A stretch of DNA of 64,000 nt, taken from the NCBI RefSeq assembly GCF_014839835.1, contig NC_071617.1, positions 5,392,001-5,456,000 on the forward strand, written 5' to 3'. The DNA comes from Dryobates pubescens (taxonomy: Eukaryota > Chordata > Aves > Piciformes > Picidae). The first letter of the stretch is position 1. Each line of letters starts with the position of its first letter. Position numbers and translations under genes: made by a program. A model generated the notes under the pieces. It was not told where the DNA came from. It saw only the letters and a list, made by a program, of their open reading frames with translations, and did not search any database. Below are positions 1-12,200 of this stretch, in pieces.

Positions 1-151
1 TGAAGCCTAATGAACCCCCTTGAGTGCATTCTCCCATTTTGGCAGTAGTTAGTGGCAGTTACCATCCAAGCATGTCTTTGTTGCTGTCTGTTGTGAATGT
101 AATTCTGGGGTGCTTACCTTGATGTGTGTGTGTCCTGCTTCCACATTTCAG

Positions 152-277
152 AATTTGAGGCAGCAGATTCTGGAGCTCTTGGGTCCAATTTCAATGAACC
201 ATGGTGTTCACTTCATGGCTGCTATTGCCTTTGTGTGGAATGAAAGGAGGCAAAACAAAAATACTTCTAGAACCAAG
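152..277 (+). CDS. DOP1A: DOP1A exon (window exon 1)
   Basis: Acceptor AG at 150-151 after a pyrimidine stretch, donor gtatgt at 278. 126 bases, phase 0 at both ends. It encodes [14 protein letters not shown] and then [20 protein letters not shown]. An in-frame ATG at 110 lies in the intron and is not a start. Confidence 0.93.
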
Positions 278-3200
278 GTATGTTTACACTGCAGTGGTCA
301 CTTCAAAGAGTGGGAGAAGCTTTAAGGAATTCTGAAACAGTAAAGAAGCAGCAGATATTCCACTGGGGTTAAAAAACCACATTGTGTGAAATATGGAGAA
401 TGGTTATATCACATTTCTAACTGGCAGCTCTGCTGCCAGGGAGCTACCAATTCATTTTAGCATAGCATAGAATCACAGAATCATAGAACTGTAAGGGGCC
501 TCAAGAATCATCTAGTTCCAACTTCCCTGCCATGGGCAGGGACACCTCACACTACAGCAGGTTGCTCACAGCCACATCCAGCCTGGCCTTCAAAACCTCC
601 GGGGATGAGGCTTCTACCACCTCCCTGGGCAACCTGTTCCAGTATCTCACCACCCTCATGGGGAAGAACTTCTTCCTAACATCCAGGCTGAATCTACCCA
701 TTTCTATATTTTTTCCATTCTCCCCAGTCGTGTCACTACCTGGCACCCTAAAAAGTCCTTCCACAGCTTTCTTGTAGGCCCCCTTCAAGTATTGGAAGGC
801 CACAATTAGGTCTTCTGGGAGCCTTCTTTTCTCCAGACTGAACAACCCCAACTCCCTCAGTCTGTCCTCAAAGGAGAGGAGCTCCAGCCCTCTGATCATC
901 CTCATGGCCCTTCTCTGGATATAATCTTCCTGAATTCTTCAGGAAAAGAATAAAGGATTCCAAACCCCTAATGAACTCTTAGTTACTAACATTTCAATCC
1001 CATGAAGTCAGGTGCCTTAATTTTGTTGTGGACATTATCTGTGATGATAATCTGTGACACATTTTTGATTCTTTTAGGTTATTCCTGCAGCAGGTGAGGA
1101 GCAACTTCTACTGGTGGAGCTGGTTCGCTCTATCAGTGTGATGAGAACAGAGACTGTTATACAAACGGTGAAGGAAGTTTTGAAGCAGCCTCCAGCCATA
1201 GCAAAGGACAAGGTATGAAGCCTGTGGAGACACTATAGATCTATTGAATGTTCTCTCACAGATGCTTAGAACACTGATGATATGGCTCCTTCCTTCACAA
1301 AGATGAGCACTACAGTGTGAAATTATTCACAGTACCTAATAGAGGGATGAACTTTAGGAGGGAAGTCTAACCTCCTGAAGTCATTACCATCTGGGGGCAA
1401 GAGTACCAATGGCATCCTGGGGTGCCTTAAGAAAAGTGTGTTCAGCAGGTCTAGGGAGGGTCTTCTTCCCCTGTCCTCTGCCCTAGTGAGTCCACTCCTG
1501 GAATACCGTGTCCCATTTTGGGCTCCCCAGTTTGAGAGGGAGAGGGATCTGCTGGAGAGAGTCCCAACAGAGAGTTAGGAGGATGATTACAGTACTTGAA
1601 CATCTCTCCTATGAAGATCTGAGGCTGTTTAGTCTGGAGAAGAGAAGACTGAGAGGAGATTTAGTAAGTGTTTATAAATATCTGAGGGCTGGGTGTCAAG
1701 AGAGAGGGGACAGGCTCTGCTCACTTGCACCCTGTGATAGGACAAGGGGCAATGGATATAAACTACAGTGCAGGAAGTTCCACCTCAACATGAGGACGAA
1801 CTTCTTCACTGTGAGGGTCACAGAGCACTGGAGCAGGCTGCCCAGGCAGTTTGTGGAGTCTCCTTCTCTGGAGACTTTCAAAACCCACATGGATATGTTC
1901 CTGTGTGGCCTGCCCTTGATGGTCCTGCTTTGGCAGTGGGGTTGGACTTGATGATCTCTGGAGGACCCTTCCAACCCCTAGCATTCTGTGATTTACTGGA
2001 CAACCCCAGAAACCTGTTCATTACCTTTGTACAAAACTGGTTTTGTGGTGATAGACTGCTTTCATAAGGGGAACAGCTCTACAGCCTAGCATAAAGTAGT
2101 GAGAAAGGGAAGTGGGGAAAAGAGGAGGGGGAAAAAATTGCACTATAATGTGAATAGTTGCCTAAATGGGTAATTGCAATATCCTGGTAATGAGTGTATT
2201 ATATAATGATAGCATTGTCATTTTTGCCCTTGGAAGTGAGGAAAAGAAAGTCACTTTCTTCTTCCTGTTAACAGAGGTTTTTGTCTCTTTGTTTCTAGAA
2301 GCATCTTTCACTGGAAGTCTGCATGCTGCAGTTTTTCTATGCTTATACTCAAAGGTAAGGCAAGAATTGAAATTTCAATTCTGTCCTCAACAAGCAGGTG
2401 GACAATTTGAATATTTTCCCATCTTTTTATCATCCCTAGGATGAGAAATAGCCTGTGTCATGTAAATCATGCAGAAAGGATGGGTGTGAACTGTAGGAAT
2501 CAGAGAAAAAAGAAAGGGATTTATTTTGTGAGTTCTAGTTCTGCATCACCTTTCTTGCTCGCTGTAAAATCCTGCAGGAAATCTGCCCCCTGCCCAGGGC
2601 AAGCTGATCAGTGTGCCCAGAAAGCCAGTTGCATCCTGGGATGCATCAAAAGATGTGTGGCCAGCAGATCCAGAGGGGTGATTCCGTCACTTTGCTCTAA
2701 GGAGACCTCACTGGAGTTCTGTGTCCAGGTCTGGAACCCTCAATAAGGACGTGAACCACATGGGGCAGGTCCAGAGGAGGGCCACTTAAGTGGCCCACTT
2801 AAGGGGGCTGGAACACCTCTGCCACAAAGACAGGCTGAGGGAGCTGGGATTGTTCAGCCTGGAGGAGAGCAGACTCCAGGGAGGCTTAATAATGAACTTC
2901 CAGTACCTAAAGGGGGCCTACAAGTTAGGATGGAGAGAGACTGCTTGCAAAGGCCTGGAGTGTTAGAATGAGGGGCAATGGCTTCAAACTAGAGAAGGAG
3001 CAGGTTCTTTACCCTGGGGGTGGAGGAACACAAGAACAGGTTGCTCAGGGAGGTGGTTGAGGCCTCATCCCTGGAGATATTCAAGGTGAGGCTCAACAGG
3101 GCTTTGGGCAACCTGATCTACTTTAGGATGCCCCTGCTGACTGCAGAGGGGGTTGGGCTGGATGAACTTCAGAGGTCCCTTCCAACCCAGACCATTCTAT

Positions 3201-6200
3201 GATTCTATGATCTTAATTCTGCTGTAACTCATTGGTACCATTCCAACCTTGGACTGAAAAGCATGTATTTAGAACACACTCTTCTGCTGCTCTCCTCCTG
3301 TTCTTAACAACTCGATGTAGCCACCTAATATTAAATGGAAAAAAAACCCAAGGAATTGGATGAATGTTGATTCACAATATTTGCCAAGAGAATTGTGAGG
3401 TAGGAAGAAATACCTGAGAGAGAGAGATGATGTTTTCATTGCCATCAATTCTCTCTCTCTTAGGATTCCCGTGACCAGCTTAGTAGATAGCTGGGCAGCA
3501 CTGCTGCTTCTGTTAAAAGATTCCATCCAGGTTGGTCTTCCAGCTCCAGGACAGTTCCTCATACTTGGGTAAGTGCTCTTAATATCTGCAATTTCCAAGT
3601 AAGCTCAAATGTTAAGTGTGTGAAACCACACTGAAGTGTTTAGTGTTCTCCAGTCTCCAATACCTATTTTTGAGGGGCAGAGCTAATGCCTGAGTTTTGT
3701 GGGATTTATCAGTTTAGTTTCTTCCCCAAGGATTGGTTGCACATACTCAATTTTTCTGTTACACTAGAATATAAACCACAGTCTTACCTTACTGATTGAG
3801 TGATTCATACTCTTTAAATAGTAGCTTGAAGTTTCTGGGGTGTCTTACCAAATAATTACCATTCCTGTTTCATGGGGATGTGAAGATTTGCAGCCCACTA
3901 GAGAGGCTCTGTTCCCAGCATGAAAGCTCTTTGTGGAGTGTTAGAAATAAAATATTGAATAGGGTTTTCTCTGTAAAGCTTCAAGGACCATTTGGGAAAA
4001 GAGAAGACTCAGAGGGGCTCTTATCAATGTTTATAAGTATCTGAAGGGTAGGTGTCAAAAAGAGGATGCCAGGCTCCTTTCAGGTGTGTCCAGTGATAGG
4101 ACAAGGGACAATGGACACAAACTGGAGCTCAGGAAGTTCCACCTCAACATGAGAAGAAACTTCTTTATTGTGAGGGTGCTGGAGCACTGAAACTGTCTGT
4201 CCTGAGAGGTTGTGGGGTCTCCTTCTCTGGAGACTGTCAAGAACCATCTGAATGCATTTCTGTGTGACCTGCCTTAGGGATCCTGCTTTGACCAGGGAGG
4301 TTGGACTCCAAGACCTTCAGAGGTCTAGTCCAACCCCTAACATTCTTTGATTTTCTTGATTTCTGGAATTTATCTTCCCTATTAAACTCTCTCTGAAGAC
4401 ACTTTTGTGCATAGTCTAGTAAAACAAGGTCTTGGTAAACTATTATGATATGATCAAAACTAACAAGAAACTCAGAAGAATGTTTTCTGCAGTATTGGTA
4501 AGCAGCAGCATCTGGAGGTTTAATAAACAAATGTTGTGCATGTAAATTTCTTAAGATTTTTCCTGCCTTTGAATAATCTTTGAATAATGTAGAAGAAAAT
4601 CCATACTTTTATTTCCCTTTCCCCCCCCACAGTGTTCTTAATGAGTTCATTATGAAAAACCCAAGCCTGGAGAATAAGAAAGACCAGAGAGATCTTCAGG
4701 TAAGAAATTAGTGGCATGTTTGTGTTGTCAGTTAAGGGAAATCAAGAGTCACTTGGTAGAACCATAAAGAAAAGTCCTCCAGAGGCTAGAGAATCCCAGG
4801 GGGACAGGCAGTTTGTCCCAGGATATTGTAAGCTGTTATTCTACTCCATTTGCCTGTACCTCTCTGTTTAAGGCAGTGTACAGCCAGTTCTCTCCTTCTC
4901 TCCATCTTGGGATGCAAGCTGTTGTCTTATGGTTTGTGAGGGAGAGGCTTCCTCCTGGCCTTGGCTGGCAGGAGATTTCCAGCTATGCCACTGGGCCTGT
5001 TGAAGCCTGCAGAAGGCCTGTGTGTAGTTGGGGACAGTTTGACTGCTCCTGGCCCTGCTGAGGCTGAGGGGGGTGGAGGGTTTTTGAAGGCTCTGGAAGG
5101 TGTTGGCCTGGTAGGTCCAGGTGAAGAACTGAGCCTAATTTGTGAATGTATTCCTTTTACCTGGATACCTTTTGTATATGTTTGTGAGTAGAATTTCCAT
5201 TGAAACTTCCAATCCAGTGTGGAGCATTTTTATTTTCCTCCTTGGGAAGGGGTAAAATATCTTTCCTGTCCTTTTGTCCTGGGCAGCTCGTGGCTCAAAA
5301 CTGGGACAGTTGGTCTCTTTTGAAACTACTGAACAATAAAAGCTTGGAGTTACTAGAATTCTCTGAGATACCAGTTCTGGGGTCTGAAATGACCCCAGAA
5401 TGAGGCTCTTGAAGGTGTCCAGAGAAGGGTGACAAGGATGGTGAGAGGCCTCAAGCACAAGCCCTATGAGGAGAGGCTGAGGGTTGCTTAGCCTGGAGAA
5501 GAGGAGGCTCAGGGGAGACCTTATTGCTCTCTACAACTCTCTGAAGGGCGGTTGTAGCCAGGAGGGGGTTGGTCTCTTCTCCCAGGCAACCAGCACCAGA
5601 ACAAGAGGACACAGTCTCAAACTGTGCCAGGGGAAGTTTAGGCTCAAGGTGAGGAGAAAGTTCTTCACTGAGAGAGTTGTTAGCCATTGGAATGTGCTGG
5701 CCAGGGAGGTGGTGGAGTCACCGTCCCTGGAGGTGTTCAAGAGGGGGTTGGACGTGGCACTTGGTGCCATGGTCTAGTCATGAGGTCTGTGGTGACAGGT
5801 TGGACTTGATGATCTTTGAGGTCTCTTCCAACCTTGGTGATTCTGTGATCTGTGATTCTGTGACTTTTCAGTGTCTTCTACTTAATACTATTTATCACCC
5901 ATGGTATCTGTGTTAATCTGTTGACAAAGATCTCGTTTTCTGCGGAGTTATTAATCGCTGCCAGTACGGCACAGAAACGATTTGAAAGCAGTTTTACACT
6001 TAAGTACTTACAAAGGACAACACAAACAGCCCTTCTGCACAAAGTTTGGTGTGGGGTTTGTTTTTTTTTAATGCTTGGGTTTGTTTTTCCTCTGCCAGGA
6101 TGTAACACACAAGATCGTGGATGCCATTGGGGCAATTGCTGGTTCTTCTTTGGAACAGACTACTTGGCTGAGACGAAACTTAGAGGTGAAGCCTTCTCCC

Positions 6201-9200
6201 AAGATTATGGTTGATGGAAACAACTTGGAATCAGATGTTGAAGGTAGTTTTGTTTTCATCTTTTCTCTTTTTGCTCTTTTTTTTGGACATAAAACATTAA
6301 TTATCAGACCAGAATGAAGAAAGGGGACAGCTTTACTGTGTTTCAATACATTGAAAATGTTTCAGTTTTGTTCAGCCATTAGTAGCGTGCCCAGGTGGGC
6401 AAGAAGGCCAATGGCATCCTGGCCTGCATCAGGAATAGTGTGGCCAGCAGGAGCAGGGAAGTCATTCTGCCCTGTACTCAGCACTGGTTAGGCCATATCT
6501 TGAGTCCTGTGTCCAATTCTGGGCCCCTCAGTTTAGGAAAGATGATGACTTTCTGGAATGTATCCAGCAAGGGCAACAAAGCTGGGGAGGGGTTTGGAGC
6601 ACAGCCCTGTGAGGAGAGGCTGAGGGAGCTGGGGTTGCTTAGCCTGGAGAAGAGGAGGCTCAGGGGAGACCTTATTGCTCTCTACAACTACCTGAAGAGA
6701 AGCTGTAGCCAGGTGGGGGTCTCTTCTCCCAGGTGGCCAGCAGCAGAACAAGAGGACACAGTCTCAAGCTGTGCCAGGGAAGGTTTAGGCTGGATGTTAG
6801 GAAGTTCTTCATTGAAAGAGAGATTGGCCCTTGGAATGTGCTGCCCAGGGAGGTGGTGGAGTCACCATCACTGGAGGTGTTTAGGAAGAGACTGGATGGG
6901 GTGCTTGGTGCCATGGTTTAGTTGATTAAATTATGTTGTATGATAGGTTGGATTCAATGATCTCAAAGGTCTTTTCCAACCTGGTCTGGTCTATTCTATT
7001 CTATTCTGTTCTATTCTGCTCTATTCTATTCTATTCCATTCTAGTAGGCCTGTGGTGTGGCTCAGTTGGTAGCACATAAGACCCTTAATGGGAAGCTTGT
7101 GAGTTCAAGCCTTCAGTGGGCACTATTGTCCTCCCTACTCTAGTCATGGGGTCTGTGGTGACAGGTTGGACTCGATGATCTTTGAGGTCTCTTCCAACCT
7201 TGGTGATACTGAATACTGACTTGATATTCTATTCCATTCTATTCTATTCTCTCCTTACACAGTGTATCTGTCAGAGTCTGCCTGCCCAGGGGTGTGGTTG
7301 GGTCACCATCCCTTGATATGTTTAGAAGTTGTTGCTTGGGGATATGGTTTAGAAGTGAACTTTGTAGAGCAGGGTTCTTGGTTGGACTTGATGGTCCCAA
7401 GGGTCTTTTCCAACCTGAGTGTTTCTGTGATTCTGTGATCTTCAGAATATATGCTATTAAAATGCTATTAAAATAATCTTTTAAAGTAAACAGTGCCTTA
7501 AGAAAACTAACTTTGGACATCTTTATTATCTTCATTTAGATATGTTGTCTCCAGCAATGGAAACGTCAAACATAACTCCGTCTGTCTATAGTGTCCATGC
7601 GCTGACCTTGCTTTCTGAGGTAAATACCTCCTCAGATGTAATAAACACTGTCTTATAGAAAGTGTTTAAATTGTGAAAAGCTTTGTATTGGAAGCCTGGG
7701 GAAAGAGATTTGATGGGGAACACTGGGTTCTGTCATTTAACAATGTATGTAACAATGTACAATTGTTACTGACCCAGTTATAAACAGGAGGTGCAAAACA
7801 TGGCCTTTGTGATGTGCAAGCGAGGAAACCTCTTTGGTGACCAAACTTTGTGTGGTGTTCACTACTGATAGTCACAGTAAATCTTTGAATTTTATTTGGT
7901 TTTGTTTATAGCTTATGCTGTAGAATACTCTGCCCAGGAGCCTGTGCTTTTACCTTTGTTCCTGTGGTTTTACCTTTGCTTATAGAACTGTGTCCAGTTC
8001 TGGGCCCCTCAGTTTAGGAAAGATGTTGAGTTGCTGGAATGTCTCCAGAGAAGGGCAGCAAAGCTGGGGAGGGGTCTGGAGCAAAGCCGTGTGAGGAGAG
8101 GCTGACAGAGCTGGGGTTGCTTAGCCAGGAGAAGAGGAGGCTCAGAGGAGACCTTATTGCCATCTACAACTACCTGAAGCCAGGTAGTGGTTGGTCTCTT
8201 CTCCCGGGTGGCCAGCAGCAGAACAAGAGGACACAGTCTCAAGCTGTGCCAGGGGAAGTTTAGGCTGGATGTTAGGAAGAAGTTCTTCATAGAAAGAGAG
8301 ATTGGCCCTTGGAAAGCTCTGCCCAGGGAGGTGGTGGACTTGCCATCACTGGAGGTGTTTAGGAAGAGACCGGATAGGGAGCTTGGTGCCATGGTTTAGT
8401 TGATGAGATGGTGTTGGGTGATAGGTTGGACTCAATGATCTCAAAGGTCTTTTCCAGCCTGGTTTATTCTATTCTGTTCTGTTCTAAATGATGGAATCTT
8501 TATACTCTGGGTTTTGTGTGGCCCATTTGATCACTGCCATCAGAAACTTCAACATTCAGTAGAGCACATTGTGGAAAAAAATACTTAATAGATATAAAGC
8601 CATTTAAGAGTGCATGATAATGTGTCTTTCTCTCCTTCTATAGGTTTTGGCTCACCTCTTGGATATGGTTTTCTACAGTGATGAAAAAGAGAGGGTTATT
8701 CCTTTGCTTGTGAATATCATGCACTATGTTGTTCCCTACCTCCGTAATCACAGGTACCCTGTTCAGTTGATGTAGATCTCTGCAGCCAGTTGAAATTTGG
8801 GTGGCACTGAAGCTGGAATAGGCATGCTAAGGATTAGATGTCTGACAAACTTTCTATAAAGCAGCAATTCAGAGTTGTTTCATGTTGGCTCTGTTTGTTG
8901 TTTAGTGCTCACAATGCATCCAGCTATCGAGCCTGTGTCCAGCTGTTAAGCAGTCTGAGTGGCTACCAGTATACAAGGAGAGCATGGAAGAAGGAAGCAT
9001 TTGACCTCTTTATGGATTCCAGTTTCTTCCAGATGGATGCTTCATGTGTTAACCAGTAAGATGTTTTATTTTTCCCCTGCTTATATTGATGGCTGTTCCA
9101 AATTTTATGTATACCACTGCACAAGAGTATGTGTAATGTGGACCAGAGTTTCAAACAGATCTGTGTTGAGAGACATAAAGGCCTGTTGTGTGGTTTAGAT

Positions 9201-12200
9201 TGCCCTGTGAAATGTGAAACTTGCTTACCTAAGGTATATTGCCATGCACAAATCCTGGGTTGTTTTTTACAGTTTCAAGGTTTTCTGGTCTGCATCAAGA
9301 ATAGTGTGGCCAGCAGGAGCAGGGAAGTCATTCTGCCCCTGTACTCAGCACTTGTTAGGCCACACCTTGAGTGCTGTGTCCAGGTCTGGGCCCCTCAATT
9401 CAAGAAAGATGTTGAGTTGCTGGAAGGTGTCCAGAGAACAGCAACAAAGCTGGGGAGTGGCCTCTAGCACAGCCCTGTGAGGAGAGGCTGAGGGAGCTGG
9501 GATTGTTTAGCCTGGAGAAGAGAAGGATCAGGGGTGACCTTATTGCTCTCTACAACTACCTGAAGGGTGTTTGTAGCCAGGAGGGGGTTGGTCTCTTCTC
9601 CCAGGCAACCAGCACCAGAACAAGAGGACACAGTCTCAAGCTGCACCAGGGAAAGTTTAGGCTGGAGGTGAGGAGAAAGTTTTTCACAGAGAGAGTTGTT
9701 AGCCATTGGGATGTGCTGCCCAGGGAGGTGGTGGAGTCACCATCCCTGGAGGTGTTCAAGACGGGGATTGGACGTGGCACTTGGTGCCGTGGTCTAGTCG
9801 GGAGGTCTGTCGAGACAGGTTGGACTTGATGATCCTTGGGGTCTCTTCCAACCTTAGTTATACTGTGAGACTGTGATACTTCAGGTGGGGTCTTACTAGA
9901 GCAGCAGAATCACCTCCATCAGCCTGCTGGCTACACTTCATGTGATGCAGCTTTCTCTACAGGGCTGCTCTCAATCCGCTCACTGCCCAGCCTGTGCCCA
10001 TGTGTGAGACTGCTCCCTCTCAGGTGCAGGGCCTTGCACTTGGTCCCATGGAACATAGTGAGATCACACTGGCCCACCTCTCTAGTCTGTCATGGTCCAT
10101 CTGGATAGCATCCTTCACTTTCTGTGAAAAGAGTGTTTGAGAAATATAGTTTCAGGTGAAATTGCACCAAGTAGAAGCAGAGAGCTTGAACTGAAAGCTT
10201 CAGCCTGCATTAAAAACCTCTCAATAATCCTGTAAATTGCTGCTGCTTTGTTGCTTCCCTGATGTGTGAACAATCTTCCTCTTTCAGTTGGAGAGCTATT
10301 ATGGATAACTTGATGACACATGACAAAACCACGTTCAGAGATTTGATGAGTAAGTATTTAATGACCCACTGGTGGGTTTTCACCAAGGGAAGTATTAAGA
10401 AAGGGGGAAATAAATGTCTTGGAAGAAAACATTAGTTCAGCACTTAGTCCCACCTGTTTGATTTATTCCATGCTTTTCCTTTTTTTTTCCCTTCATCTAC
10501 TTGTTTGTGGAGATCCATAAATAAGCTCAGTTGAAGGCAGAGAGCTGGAGACTGCCCTGGCACATAGTGAAATTTGCCTGGAGGGCAAAGTTGCTTAAGC
10601 AGAGCAGGTTGGGGGGGGGTTTGGTTGGGGTTTGGTTTGGGGTTTTTTGGGGGGGGGGTTGTTGGTTGGTTTTATTTTGGGGTTTCCTGTTCTTTGGGTT
10701 GGTTTTTTGTTTGGGTTGGCTGGTTTTGGGGGGGCTTTGTTTGGGGTGGGGGGGGGGTTGTGTTTGTTTGTTTGGGGGGCTGGAGTTTGGGTTTTTGTTT
10801 GGCTGGGGGTTTTTGTTGGGTTGGGGGTTTATTTTTGATTGGTCAGTTGGGGTTTTTATTGAGATCTGACACTAGCTCTGCTTGAGGAAAATCTCATCCT
10901 GCGCACTCCAAACTTCAGGCAATCTGTTCCTGTTTAAAAAGAAATAAAAATGGCTAAACTCTCTCCCCAGAGCCCCCAACCCCATGCATTATTGTGTGTA
11001 AGTTTTCTTGCAGCATGTGTTTGGAAATCCCTGTAGTTGAAAATGCACATTTGTAATGGGTTGGGGCAAACCCCCTCCCCACCACAGGCAGAAATAACGA
11101 CTCAGACAAACTGATTGCAAAAGTAGGGGAGAGTTTAAATAGAGAACAGTGAGTGTGCACAAAAGGAGACATGGTGACAAGGAAGAAACCAAAGTAAACC
11201 CAGAATGACCCCAAACCCCACCTGAGGGTGCATCCAAAACCCCCAGGGCTCCTCCTTCCCCCCCACCCTGCTATTAAGCTGGTCTCAGCTGGCCAGACCT
11301 GAGCATGCCCATGCCCCAGTGGCCTTGGGCCCAATCAGGCCCATGGCCGGGAGATCTCTCCCCCAGTTACCAAGTCTCGGAGAGGGAAGGAAAGAGGAAG
11401 TGCCAGACCCCACCGCAAAGTTTATAGTGGTGCAAGGGATCATGGTAGAAATACCGAATTTCCTGCATCCACCCACGGGGATGGACTGCTGGACACAGGA
11501 AACACCCCCGGAGCAGAGGGCACCCAGCCCTAACTACGACAACATTGCAGAACCTGCACCGTCTCAACATCTGCCTTTGAACCCCATTCGTGCAATGAAA
11601 GCAGGAGTTACTTGTGCCCTAAAGTGAACCAGAAGGGCAATGTTGAAGCTTGTCCCTGCTCTGTTTCCTCTTTCAGCTCGCGTGGCGGTGGCTCAGAGCA
11701 GCTCTCTCAATCTGTTTGCTAACCGAGAAGCGGAGCTGGAGCAGCGTGCCATGCTCCTCAAGAGGCTGGCGTTTGCCATTTTCAGTAGTGAGATAGACCA
11801 ATACCAGAAATACCTTCCAGACATACAAGGTCAGTACAAATGTGTCTTTTAGTGAAATTCTGGGCTCTGGTCTTAGCTGAGGAAGTAAATTTCCCCCCTG
11901 GAATATTGATGTGTGGTAAAATTTCTGTCTGGATGCAAATTCCTACAGATTTTGATTGGAGTGTTTTCAGTCTTAAATGGTTACAAACCAGACAGATTCC
12001 AGTTGACCTCTGTCCAGGTTATTTCACTGATCTGTCATTTTTATACCTGATCAATGTCCTTGGGTACCTGCAGTGTGCTTTTTGCCATGAACATTCAAAG
12101 TATAAGCATCTACCATCTAGGGATAAATAGAGAGGCCAACCTCCAAGAAGCTTTGAATTCTTGACCTCTCCATCTTTTTCTTTCCTGCTATTCTGTTTTT

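Larger units (their letters stand above)
7028..7241. repeat. 16-bp direct repeats flanking the candidate SINE
   Basis: 7028-7043 and 7226-7241 are identical, including the off-pattern TTCCATT variant of the surrounding TTCTA microsatellite. They look like a target-site duplication, though low complexity allows chance. Confidence 0.45.

Noticed and set aside
110-151. ATG at 110 as a start for the first DOP1A segment
   Set aside because: It lies in the intron before a clear acceptor; the segment is an internal exon of a large gene.
552-905. Many frames with [11 protein letters not shown]-type endings across the window
   Set aside because: Remnants of the CR1 ORF2 C-terminus, recorded as mobile elements and not as host genes.
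10531-10885. Open frames encoding Gly/Phe/Trp-rich peptides
   Set aside because: Direct translation of the G/T-rich tract.
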